Shown here: positions 26,425 to 34,190 of the stretch, one piece after another
Layout: each line of letters opens with the position of its first letter
Numbering within the stretch: the stretch's first letter is position 1
Origin: Bog-159 sp049516155
GTDB taxonomy: Bacteria > Acidobacteriota > Terriglobia > Bryobacterales > Bryobacteraceae
Direction: 5' to 3'
DNA: 64,000 bases
Assembly (NCBI GenBank): GCA_049516155.1
Contig: JBEKTJ010000006.1
Span: 1 to 64,000, forward strand
Notes under the pieces: model-generated
Told to the model about the DNA's origin: nothing
The model's input: the letters and a program-made list of their open reading frames with translations, nothing else
Database searches by the model: none
Position numbers and translations under genes: made by a program

Positions 26425-26940
26425 CGGCTTTACACCACTCCGTTTCTAATACCCCTGTCAAACCGTGCGTGCCGCTTTCCGGCACACGGCTTAACGACGA
26501 TCTTCTGGGTGTAGCTTGCGCCGCGTATCTCACGGTGCCCATCAACTTGTGCAAACCCATCAGTATTGCTGATGGCCGGTGAATCGAGCCCGCTTCGTTG
26601 GCTGCTGCCCGATCCCTGCGGTTTTGACATCGTCCCTACGCTTTCGACATGTCATCGGTAGTTCCCTTGCGGTCCTCTTCTTGCCAGTCTCCTGACCTGG
26701 TTCTTCCCAGGCCTTTTCCTTCTGTCTGTGCTCACGACCATGGCTTTTGACCCCAGCCGCCGAAGGTGGTTTGGAACCTGCTCCTGCCAGCCGGTTCCGA
26801 CAACGCAGCGCCCGATGGATGGTCGCGTCAGCGGCGTCTGTTTCTTCTTTACTGCCATTCTCGTTCGCGATCGAAGTCCGTTTCGGGCAAGCGCATCGCT
26901 CAACTCCACCAACATTATTGTCAATGACGGCTCTAACCCG
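26425..26940 (-). mobile_element. Relic of a group II intron (3' part)
   Basis: A 550-base gap between the CDF transporter and the lipoprotein holds no full gene. On the minus strand it contains a group II intron domain V hairpin (26461-26491) near its 3' end. The sequence before it is purine-rich with GGGAAC, GAAAGCG and AAGCGGGC stretches like intron RNA and unlike the codon pattern of the neighbours. No open frame shows reverse transcriptase motifs such as YADD, and no clear GUGYG 5' end was found. It is read as a decayed intron, or as its 3' part with flanking mobile DNA. Confidence 0.5.
26461..26491 (-). ncRNA. Group II intron domain V-like hairpin
   Basis: Read on the minus strand, the element starts AGCCGTGTGCC, has a GGAAAG apical loop and ends CGGCACGCACGGTT. 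This gives the domain V layout: the catalytic AGC at the 5' base, a lower helix AGCCGTGT / GCACGGTT, a two-base AC bulge on the 3' side, a short upper helix and a GAAA-type loop. Domain V is the catalytic core of group II introns and is highly conserved. A domain VI with branch A is expected in the next 40 bases (TTTGACAGGGGTATTAGAAA) but its stem is not clear. Confidence 0.68.
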
Positions 26941-26955
26941 ACGCGGCAGGCCTTT

Positions 26956-27846
26956 CTAGGGCGCAGGTTCCACGTGCACCAGCACATCCGCCACCCAGGG
27001 CAGCGTCTCTTTGATCACGATGCGCACCTCGGTGGCAATCTCGTGCGATTGCCGCACGGTGATCTCGGGATCCACTTCCAGGTGCAGGTCGACATGGTAT
27101 TGCAGACCCGTCTTGCGCGCGTAGCACTTCTCCACGCCGCGCACGCCGGGCACCGTGAGCGCCGCGCTGCGGACGTGCGCCATACTTTCCCGGTCCGGCA
27201 TGGTATCCATCAGTTGCAGGGTCGTGTCGCGCGTCACGCGCAGTCCCGTGAAGATCACGATCAGCCCCACGGCGAAGGCCCCCCAGTGGTCCGCCGACGA
27301 AAATCGATGCGGCGCCAGAATAGTCAATGACACGGCTGCCAGAGCCGCCAGAGCCGAGAGGATATCCACCGAGTCGTTCCAGGCATCGGCCAGCAGCGCC
27401 GCGCTGCGAATCTTCCTGCCGTAGTGGAATTTGACGCTGGAAAGCAGACCCTTGGCGAAAGCCGAACCGATCAGCGGCCAAACCACGAACGGCGCGGGAA
27501 GCGGCGTGGCCGCGCCCAGCCGGGCCGCGCGCGGCACGGTTGCGCCGATCGTGCGTAGGGCGTTCACCGAAATTGCCAGACCGGCCAACACCAGCATAAA
27601 GCCGACAAACAAGCCCGTAACGGTTTCCACACGGCCGTGCCCGTACGGATGATCCCAATCGGCGGGTTTAGCGGCCAGCGTCAGACCCAGCAGCACGATG
27701 CCCGATGCAAACACGTCCCCCGTGGACTCCAGTCCATCCGCGACCACTGCGGTGGAGTGCCCCATGAGGCCAGCCGTAATTTTGATCGCAGCCAGGACGC
27801 CGCTGACGGCCATCCCGGCAAGCGCGACGCGTTGGCCGGTCTGCAA
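26956..27846 (-). CDS. Cation diffusion facilitator (CDF) transporter
   Basis: A 296-residue inner-membrane metal/proton antiporter that exports a divalent metal such as zinc, cobalt or iron. Six membrane segments are seen. The metal-binding pairs are VVADGLESTGDVFAS in segment two and LLADAWNDSVDILSA in segment five; the CDF signature also includes DWDHPYGHGRVETV. The C-terminal 85 residues form the ferredoxin-like cytoplasmic domain with VDLHLEVDPEITVRQSHEIA. The start is a TTG at 27846, four bases after an unrelated upstream stop. The segment-five pattern (D..N-D) differs from the H-D of zinc exporters, so iron or manganese is possible. Confidence 0.92.
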   Translation of the reverse strand: MQTGQRVALAGMAVSGVLAAIKITAGLMGHSTAVVADGLESTGDVFASGIVLLGLTLAAKPADWDHPYGHGRVETVTGLFVGFMLVLAGLAISVNALRTIGATVPRAARLGAATPLPAPFVVWPLIGSAFAKGLLSSVKFHYGRKIRSAALLADAWNDSVDILSALAALAAVSLTILAPHRFSSADHWGAFAVGLIVIFTGLRVTRDTTLQLMDTMPDRESMAHVRSAALTVPGVRGVEKCYARKTGLQYHVDLHLEVDPEITVRQSHEIATEVRIVIKETLPWVADVLVHVEPAP

Positions 27847-27849
27847 GCC

Positions 27850-28275
27850 TCACCAACTCACTTGCGCCGGAAAATACTCGGCGATCATTTCTTCATGGTA
27901 CGGCCTGAGCGACTTGGTATCCGGTCGCGCGGGCGCTCTCGGAACACAGGAACGTCCGAATTGCGTGCTCGGCTGAACGTGGAATCAACAACTGACAGAC
28001 GCTGGCAAGTGCCATTCTAACGTGTTTTTCGCTGGTCTCGTCGCTGGCCACTGAAGGCCGGCCGATCTCGAGTACATGGTCGCAGAGCCCAGACATCTGC
28101 AAAAATCATATCGCAGATCCCGCACGAGGCAAGTTTCAATCGCCATCTCTATAACGAATTGTGGCTTACGCCCGTCGTAGCGTTGATCGAGACGTACATA
28201 ACGCGTCTGGGTTAGGTCGCCATCAAGCGACGACTGGACCGTCCAATTACCCCTTTTCGATTGGCGACATGCCAA
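27850..28275 (-). pseudogene. Possible decayed gene upstream of the CDF gene
   Basis: Between the CDF start and the divergent membrane-fusion gene the minus strand reads like protein in three successive frames. First, about 28250-28090, with GDLTQTRYVRLDQRYDGRKP; then about 28100-27895, with MALASVCQLLIPRSAEHAI; last, about 27940-27850, ending HEEMIAEYFPAQVSW and a TGA that almost touches the CDF start. The composition is balanced in each block, which is unusual for chance frames in high-GC DNA. I do not recognise a family, and the blocks could be unrelated fragments. Confidence 0.25.
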
Positions 28276-28392
28276 CGAAATTGATTGCGCGCGGATAAGC
28301 CGTGCGATCGGATTTGCAGGGCTGGGATTGTGGAAGCCCCGAACGGCCGCCTGCAAGCCGGGAGCTTGCCGCACAAGGTTAAGATAGAAAAA

Positions 28393-29601
28393 GTGAAGAA
28401 ACTGCTGTGGCTGTTCGCCATCCCGCTGGCCGTGGCCGGCTGGTGGGCTTACCACCGGTACAACGATGCGGCGCAGGTTCCTTTTGCCAGAGTCGTCCGC
28501 GAGACGCTGGTCAGTACGCTGCCTACCAACGGCAAAGTCGAGCCGATCGAGTGGCAGGCCGTGCGTGTGGAACAGGCCGGGCTGGTGAATAAGGTTACTG
28601 TGCAAGAGGGACAGACAGTGCACCAGGGAACGCCGTTGGCCATGCTCAGCGATACTGGCCTGCAGGCAGATCTGGATGCCGCCGAAGCGCGTGTGGCGCA
28701 GGCGCGGGCGGATCTGGCCATCGTCGCCGCGGGCGGCAAACAGCTCGAATTGACCACCATCGAAAGCGATCTGGCCCGTCTGCGAGTTGAACGGGAGCAC
28801 GACCAGAAAGAATACGCATCCCTCCGCCGCCTGGCGGACAAGCAGGCAGCCACCCTGTTGGAAGTGGATCAGATGAAAGGCAGGCTGCAGGCCGCGGAAA
28901 TGGGAATTGAAGCCCTGGAGAAGCGGCGCGCGGTGCTGGTCACGCAGCAGGATAAGGCCGTGGCGCTGGCGCGATTGCGCGATGCCGAGGCCGCCGGGGA
29001 ACTGGCGAAGAACCGCATCGCCCAGACAGTGATTCGCGCACCGATCGGCGGCGTAGTCTACGATCTGGCGGCGCGGCCGGGAGCTTACCTCAATATCGGC
29101 GACCTGGTTGCGAATGTGGGGCAGGTCGAGCGTTTGCGCGTGCGTGTCTACGTGGACGAGCCCGAATTGGGGCGCGTGCAGCAAGGCCAGCCGGTGACCA
29201 TCGGCTGGGATGCAGCGCCGGGCCGCGCCTGGCAGGGCCGTGTTGAGCGAAAGCCAGCCAACGTAGTGGCGCTGGGGAGCCGCCAGGTGGGCGAGGTGCT
29301 GTGTACCATCGACAATCCGGGGCGGGTGCTGCTGCCGGGCACGAATGTGGATGCGCACATTCGTACGGCCACGGTCGACCGGGCGTTGACTATCCCGAAG
29401 GAGTGTCTGCGGCGGGACGCCAACGGCGTGGGCGTTTTCGCGCTGCACGACGGTCGTCTGGAATGGCGGCCGGTGGCGACGGGCGCCTCCAGCGTGACGC
29501 GTGTCCAGATTGTGCAGGGTCTGGCGGACGGCGACGAGGTGGCCCTGCCCACTGAATTGATGCTGCAAAATGGAGAGAGGGTAATGCCGCTCCGGCAATA
29601 A
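28393..29601 (+). CDS. Efflux membrane-fusion protein (HlyD/MacA type)
   Basis: A periplasmic adaptor of about 402 residues from a GTG at 28393; the open frame continues 36 codons upstream without a signal. It begins KKLLWLFAIPLAVAGWWAY, a membrane anchor. The lipoyl half-motifs are EQAGLVNKVTVQEGQTVHQG and IRAPIGGVVYDLAARPGAYL; between them lies a long coiled coil (about residues 80-205). Beta-barrel and proximal domains follow. It ends 38 bases before an ADOP permease, so the pair resembles a MacA-MacB system in which the ATPase is missing. The pair probably exports a compound or envelope component. Confidence 0.88.
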   Translation: MKKLLWLFAIPLAVAGWWAYHRYNDAAQVPFARVVRETLVSTLPTNGKVEPIEWQAVRVEQAGLVNKVTVQEGQTVHQGTPLAMLSDTGLQADLDAAEARVAQARADLAIVAAGGKQLELTTIESDLARLRVEREHDQKEYASLRRLADKQAATLLEVDQMKGRLQAAEMGIEALEKRRAVLVTQQDKAVALARLRDAEAAGELAKNRIAQTVIRAPIGGVVYDLAARPGAYLNIGDLVANVGQVERLRVRVYVDEPELGRVQQGQPVTIGWDAAPGRAWQGRVERKPANVVALGSRQVGEVLCTIDNPGRVLLPGTNVDAHIRTATVDRALTIPKECLRRDANGVGVFALHDGRLEWRPVATGASSVTRVQIVQGLADGDEVALPTELMLQNGERVMPLRQ

Positions 29602-29639
29602 GTGACGCGCGGGGCGTCTGTCCCATCATATACTAAGCT

Positions 29640-32075
29640 TTGACGCGAGACTTACTCTACGCGCTCCGCGGCTTTCGGACCAATCCCACCTTTACCGCAG
29701 TGGCCATCGCCTCGCTGGCTCTCGGAATTGGCCTGAATACCGCCATTTTCAACTTAGTAAGCGCGGTATTGCTGCAGCCGCTCCCGGTGCGCGATCCCGC
29801 GCGGCTGATGTCGGTGTTCACGCTCGACCGCATTAATCCTGGATTACTATCCAACTCGTATCCGAATTACAAGGATTACCGCGACCGCAACACGGTTTTC
29901 TCGGGACTTGCGCTATACACGCCCATCCAGGCAACGCTCACGGGAGAAAGCGATGCCGGAGACGTACTAGGTCAACTAGTATCTGGGAACTACTTCGATG
30001 TACTGGGGGTAAAGCCGGCGTTGGGACGCACGTTCCTTCCCGACGAGGACCGTGTCCCCGACGCGCAAGCGGTGGTAGTGATCGGTTACGCCTTCTGGAC
30101 CCGCAGATTCGCCGCCAGCCCGAGCGCCATTGGCGCCAGCATCGGTCTGAACAACCGCCGGTTCACGATCATTGGAGTGGCCCCCAAGGATTTTCATGGC
30201 GCCAACGCGCTGGTGAGCAGCGACCTATGGGTACCCCTGATGATGTATCCACGGTTGCTGCCGGTGGCGGACTGGATGGAACATCGCCGGGCGCTATTGT
30301 TTCCGGTCATCGGCAGGTTGAAGGACGGCGTCGGCCGGCAGCAGGCGCAAGACAACCTGCAAACGCTTGCCGCCCAGCTTGCGCGGGAGTATCCAGCGGA
30401 CAACCAAGGCTGCACGGTGACGCTGCTGCCGCTCACCGATTCCGTCATTCAACCCAATTCGCGCGGCGGTTTCGAGCTGGCGGGCGGCGTGTCCCTGGGC
30501 GCCAGCGTATTGGTGCTGCTGATTGCCTGCGCCAATGTCGCCAACCTGATGCTGGTGCGCGCCGCGGGCCGGCGGAAAGAAATGGCCCTGCGCCTGGCGT
30601 TGGGCGTGGGCCGCGGCCGTTTGATCCGGCAACTGCTTACGGAGAGCGCGCTGCTGTCTACCGCCGGTGTTGCCGCGGCCCTGGCACTCGGGCGTTGGGG
30701 GCGGGACCTGCTGTGGACCTTCCGGCCGCCCTGGATGTTAAGCGGGGACGCCGTTCTCCGGTTCGACGGGCGCGTTTTGTGCTTTACACTGCTGATTGCC
30801 GTGCTGGCCACAATGGTTTTCGGGTTCGCGCCGGCCTGGAGCGCCAGCCACACGGATCTGTCGACCGAGTTAAGAGAACGGCGCAGCCCGTGGACGCGCG
30901 CCGGGCGGCGCTTCAATGCGCGGAGCGTACTGGTGATGGTGCAGGTAGCCCTGTCCGTGGCGGCGCTTACGGGCGCCGGCCTGTTCCTGCGCAGCTTGCA
31001 CAACGCGCAAGCGGTTGACCCCGGATTCGATGCCGCACACATGGCTACAGTCGCGATGGACATAAAAGCACGTGCTTTCACCACCGCGGAGCAGCGCGAA
31101 TTTTATGTGCGCGTACTGGCGCGCGCCGGCAGTTTACCGGGAGTGTCGGCCGCGACACTAGCCTTCAACGCCCCGTTCACCGCGTACCGGGCGCGCAGCA
31201 TTTCCGTGGAAGGGCAGGAAACCGGCTCAGGACCTGGGGCCGTTGTGCCTATCGATCTGGTGGAGCCCGGATATTTCCAGGCGTTGCGCATCCCGCTGCT
31301 GCGCGGCCGCGCGTTCTCGAGCGGCGATGCGGACAGCGCTCCACGCGTGGCAGTCGTCAACGAAACCATGGCGCGACACCTCTGGAGCGGCAAGAGCCCC
31401 ATCGGATCGCGCATCCGTCTCTTCGGCGAAGACACCCCGGTGGAAATCGTTGGAATCGCGAAAGACAGCGCCAACGGAAACCTGGGAGAGCCGCCCCGGC
31501 CAATGATTTATTTGTGTCTGCGGCAATACTACTCGCCCGCCGTTACGTTATGGGTGCGCACTAGCGGCGCGCCGGAGGCGGTGCTGAACACACTGCGGCG
31601 CGAGGTGCAGAATCTGGACCGCGGCGTGTTGCTGTCGGATCTCCAGACCGCTCTGCAGGTTAGCCGCGAGTCGCTGTGGGCGCCGCGCCTCGGCGCAGTG
31701 CTCTTCACAGCTTTCGGCGCGCTGGCCGGCCTGCTCACCGTGGTCGGCCTTTACGGAGTCGTCTCCTACTCGGTGGGCCAGCGCACGCGCGAGCTTGGAA
31801 TTCGTATGGCATTAGGCGCGCAGCCCAGCGCTGTGTTGCGGCAAGTACTGGCGGAAGGGATGATTCTGGTGTTCTGGGGATTGGTGCTGGGGCTGGTTGC
31901 GACTCTCACCATCGCAGGCGTGCTCAATAGTCTGTTGTTCGGTCTGCGGGCGCGCGATCCGATGACGCTCGGCCTGGTGGTGGCGATCCTGTTGGTAACG
32001 GCGATAGCCGCCTGTTCGGCGCCCGCAATACGCGCCACGCGCATTGATCCTATGGTAGCGCTGCGGGATGAGTGA
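29640..32075 (+). CDS. ADOP-type MacB/FtsX permease with linked adaptor
   Basis: An 811-residue duplicated permease homologous to the one at 17101. The start is a TTG at 29640 giving MTRDLLYALRGFRTNPTFTA. First half: a MacB periplasmic domain with the FTIIGVAPKDFHG block, and membrane segments such as GASVLVLLIACANVANLMLV. Second half: a second periplasmic region (VAVVNETMARHLW) and the terminal segments ending RATRIDPMVALRDE. No nucleotide-binding domain is fused or adjacent. Unlike the first ADOP it is linked to a membrane-fusion protein, which points to export through the outer membrane. Confidence 0.9.
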   Translation: MTRDLLYALRGFRTNPTFTAVAIASLALGIGLNTAIFNLVSAVLLQPLPVRDPARLMSVFTLDRINPGLLSNSYPNYKDYRDRNTVFSGLALYTPIQATLTGESDAGDVLGQLVSGNYFDVLGVKPALGRTFLPDEDRVPDAQAVVVIGYAFWTRRFAASPSAIGASIGLNNRRFTIIGVAPKDFHGANALVSSDLWVPLMMYPRLLPVADWMEHRRALLFPVIGRLKDGVGRQQAQDNLQTLAAQLAREYPADNQGCTVTLLPLTDSVIQPNSRGGFELAGGVSLGASVLVLLIACANVANLMLVRAAGRRKEMALRLALGVGRGRLIRQLLTESALLSTAGVAAALALGRWGRDLLWTFRPPWMLSGDAVLRFDGRVLCFTLLIAVLATMVFGFAPAWSASHTDLSTELRERRSPWTRAGRRFNARSVLVMVQVALSVAALTGAGLFLRSLHNAQAVDPGFDAAHMATVAMDIKARAFTTAEQREFYVRVLARAGSLPGVSAATLAFNAPFTAYRARSISVEGQETGSGPGAVVPIDLVEPGYFQALRIPLLRGRAFSSGDADSAPRVAVVNETMARHLWSGKSPIGSRIRLFGEDTPVEIVGIAKDSANGNLGEPPRPMIYLCLRQYYSPAVTLWVRTSGAPEAVLNTLRREVQNLDRGVLLSDLQTALQVSRESLWAPRLGAVLFTAFGALAGLLTVVGLYGVVSYSVGQRTRELGIRMALGAQPSAVLRQVLAEGMILVFWGLVLGLVATLTIAGVLNSLLFGLRARDPMTLGLVVAILLVTAIAACSAPAIRATRIDPMVALRDE

Positions 32076-32120
32076 CGGGAGGGGAAGAAGACAGACGTCA
32101 GGAGGCTCCCGGGTATTCGC

Positions 32121-32157
32121 TCTTCTGGCTCCTGGCTCCTGACTCCTGGCTTCTCCT
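32121..32157. repeat. Short degenerate tandem repeat (CTCCTGG / ACTCCTGG)
   Basis: Units of about seven to eight bases, CTGGCTC-CTGGCTC-CTGACTC-CTGGCTT, lie between the convergent ADOP and radical SAM genes. I see four units with small changes. Such CCAGGAGTCAGGAG arrays recur in intergenic DNA of many large soil-bacterial genomes. No function is evident. Confidence 0.55.
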
Positions 32158-32211
32158 CAGCCGATCCGCGCCGGCAATGCAAGCCCGTCGATTCGTGGTG
32201 CGGGGGAAGTC

Positions 32212-33807
32212 CTAGTCGAAGGAACCTTTCGCGGGAGCTTCTGCGACGAGTGCATGAGGCGCCAATGGCCCTTCGAAGTTCAGTTCTCCATCCGTCGCGG
32301 CGTTCCCGCGCCAGTTAGTGAAGCACGCTCTGATCACATCGAAAACCGTACGGCGATTTTCCGCGATGGCTTTCACCCAAGCCCGCGCGCCCTTATTCGG
32401 AAAGTAGATCCCGCGGAAAAATAGCCGTGCTATCAAGTGACTGATCTTATACGGGGCCGGCTCGTCGACGATCGACTCGATCGCCTTTCGCGTGGCCGCG
32501 GGACTGTAGGCGTTCGCCCAGGCATAATGAACTTCGTCCTGTACTTCGGAAGTGGTCATATGCAAAGGCGTGTGCGCCATGTGGAACGGTGCGAAATCCA
32601 GCCAGTGCTTCGGCCGCGTCAGCCGTCCCTCTTTCTCCAGACGCGTGTACAGCGGCGTGGCCGGAAATGGCGTGATCTGTCCGAAGACGGGCAGCACAGG
32701 CGGCCATTCGCGAATCTGGCTCAGGGTGCGCTCGGCTACTCCCGGCTTGTCGTTGTCCAAGCCGAAGATGAACGACGTGATGGCATAAATGTTCCGCCGC
32801 GCCAAGCGCTCCAGCACCGCGGCGTATTCGCCAGGCTTGTTGAAGCTCTTGTTTACGCTGGCCAGGTTCGCCGGATCCAGCGACTCCATGCCAATGAAGA
32901 TCCACCGCCCGCCGGAATCCGCGATCAAGTCCACCAATTCTTCGTCGCGCAACAGGTTGGCGCTGATCTGTCCTACCCAGGAGACTTGCGCGTTGGCGGC
33001 TATGATGTCGCGCAAAAGCGACTTGGTGCGCTTCCCGTTGATGGCAAAGTTGTCGTCGACAAAAAACACGGCCACCTGCCCCCTGGTTCGGCGCGCGCGC
33101 GCCTTTAATAGAAGCAGTTCGTCCACGATGCTCTGGTTGGACCGGAAGCGGATTGAGTCGCCGAAGAATCCTGTGACCGTACAGAACTCGCACCCATACG
33201 GGCAGCCGCGCCCGGACTCGATGGGAATGATGTGGAACGTCTCCCACTGAGTCTTGAAGTGCTCCATGATCGGACGCACGAAGCCAGGAATGCGGTTGAA
33301 CTGGTTGATATCCAGCGTGTCCCACGGAATCTTAGGGTAACCCTGCAGGTCGGGCTTGCGCTCCTGCCCGAAGGCATCCACGGGCACGTACCTTTCCTTC
33401 AGTGCGCCGCGCGCGGCGTCGGCGACGATGCGCGGCCACGTCTCGTCCGCCTCACCCAGCGCCACGGCATCGGCATGCCGCGGGCCGCCGTCGCGCCCCA
33501 GCGCCTCGTCCGGCAGTTCGGTGACGTGCGGTCCGCCCATCACTACCGGCACTCCGGCCGCGCGAATGGCATCGGCCACTCGGTAAGCCTTCGCGATCAT
33601 GCGGGTCATCGCTCCAATCCCGACCAGCCCGATGCCTTTAGCGACCACGAAACGCACGATCTCGGCATCGGTCATGGGTTGCGTGTTGCCGTCGATCAGC
33701 AACACTTCGTGGCCAGCGGGTGTGAGGGCCTGGAGGAGAAACATCCAAAGGTGCGGCATGAAGTTCGCGGTCACGCCGTTGTCGGGGTTATACAGCAGAA
33801 TTCGCAT
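32212..33807 (-). CDS. B12-binding radical SAM enzyme
   Basis: A 531-residue enzyme of the cobalamin-dependent radical SAM class. Residues about 1-140 form a Rossmann-like B12-binding domain (MRILLYNPDNGVTANF, LVGIGAMTRMIAKAYRVADA, VVMGGPHVTELPDEAL). The radical SAM core starts near residue 190 with SGRGCPYGCEFCTVTGFFG, whose three Cys bind the 4Fe-4S cluster, followed by FFVDDNFAINGKRT and GMESLDPANLASVNKSFNKP. Members methylate unactivated carbons or rearrange lipids, hopanoids, or natural products. The C-terminal 130 residues are helical. No linked pathway genes allow the substrate to be named. Confidence 0.88.
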   Translation of the reverse strand: MRILLYNPDNGVTANFMPHLWMFLLQALTPAGHEVLLIDGNTQPMTDAEIVRFVVAKGIGLVGIGAMTRMIAKAYRVADAIRAAGVPVVMGGPHVTELPDEALGRDGGPRHADAVALGEADETWPRIVADAARGALKERYVPVDAFGQERKPDLQGYPKIPWDTLDINQFNRIPGFVRPIMEHFKTQWETFHIIPIESGRGCPYGCEFCTVTGFFGDSIRFRSNQSIVDELLLLKARARRTRGQVAVFFVDDNFAINGKRTKSLLRDIIAANAQVSWVGQISANLLRDEELVDLIADSGGRWIFIGMESLDPANLASVNKSFNKPGEYAAVLERLARRNIYAITSFIFGLDNDKPGVAERTLSQIREWPPVLPVFGQITPFPATPLYTRLEKEGRLTRPKHWLDFAPFHMAHTPLHMTTSEVQDEVHYAWANAYSPAATRKAIESIVDEPAPYKISHLIARLFFRGIYFPNKGARAWVKAIAENRRTVFDVIRACFTNWRGNAATDGELNFEGPLAPHALVAEAPAKGSFD

Positions 33808-33834
33808 TAAGTTTGTATTGCCACATGGTGATTC

Positions 33835-33852
33835 GCGCGCCTTTAGGCGCGC
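33835..33852. terminator. Perfect hairpin at the end of the DUF2934 gene
   Basis: A seven-base perfect stem with a TTTA loop (GCGCGCC / GGCGCGC). It spans the stop codon of the DUF2934 gene and lies in the 35-base gap before the radical SAM gene. There is no long T run, so it is a weak terminator at best. A hairpin with the same TTTA loop and GCC/GGC stem ends occurs at 45185, so it may belong to a dispersed repeat type. Confidence 0.45.
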
Positions 33853-34040
33853 AGCCGCTGCCGGCCTACTTCCCGCTGCGCCTTTAGCCAGTCCTCCTGG
33901 GGCGATCCGTTTTGAAAGCCCCGGGCGAGCCAGAGCTGAAATGCCAGTGCGCTTATTTCGCGCTGTTTCGCTGGGGCGATCTTCTGCACGGCGAGTCTAT
34001 CGCAGACCCTTGGGGGCATGCGCACTACTTTAGCCATCAC
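33843..34040 (-). CDS. Small DUF2934 protein
   Basis: A 65-residue basic protein. The core EISALAFQLWLARGFQNGSP with EDWLKAQRE matches DUF2934, a short domain with the A-x-x-L(Y)-x-(R/A)-G-x-x-x-G-x-x-x-x-D-W-x-x-A-E pattern, widespread in soil and rhizobial genomes. Role unknown. It lies 35 bases upstream of the radical SAM gene on the same strand, so the two may share a transcript. Confidence 0.75.
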   Translation of the reverse strand: MMAKVVRMPPRVCDRLAVQKIAPAKQREISALAFQLWLARGFQNGSPQEDWLKAQREVGRQRLRA

Positions 34041-34190
34041 GTTCCCCTCCTACTTGCCTCTCTTCTAACCAAATAGCAAGTAGCAGCGGTCGAGTCTGGT
34101 CATAATTGCTCCGAGGACTCGGGATAAAGCGGTCAAGATAGCTCACATGGCGGCGATGCGGCGCGGAACACCGGCGTGGGCGCAGGCGGG

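Noticed and set aside
27985..29598. 537-residue minus-strand open frame over the membrane-fusion gene
   Set aside because: It is antisense to a clear HlyD-type protein. High GC with rare stops in the complementary frame explains it. Only its last part beyond 28285 may hold gene debris, which is listed separately.
32121..32157. Tandem repeat considered as a CRISPR array
   Set aside because: Units of about seven to eight bases with no spacers; too short and irregular for CRISPR.
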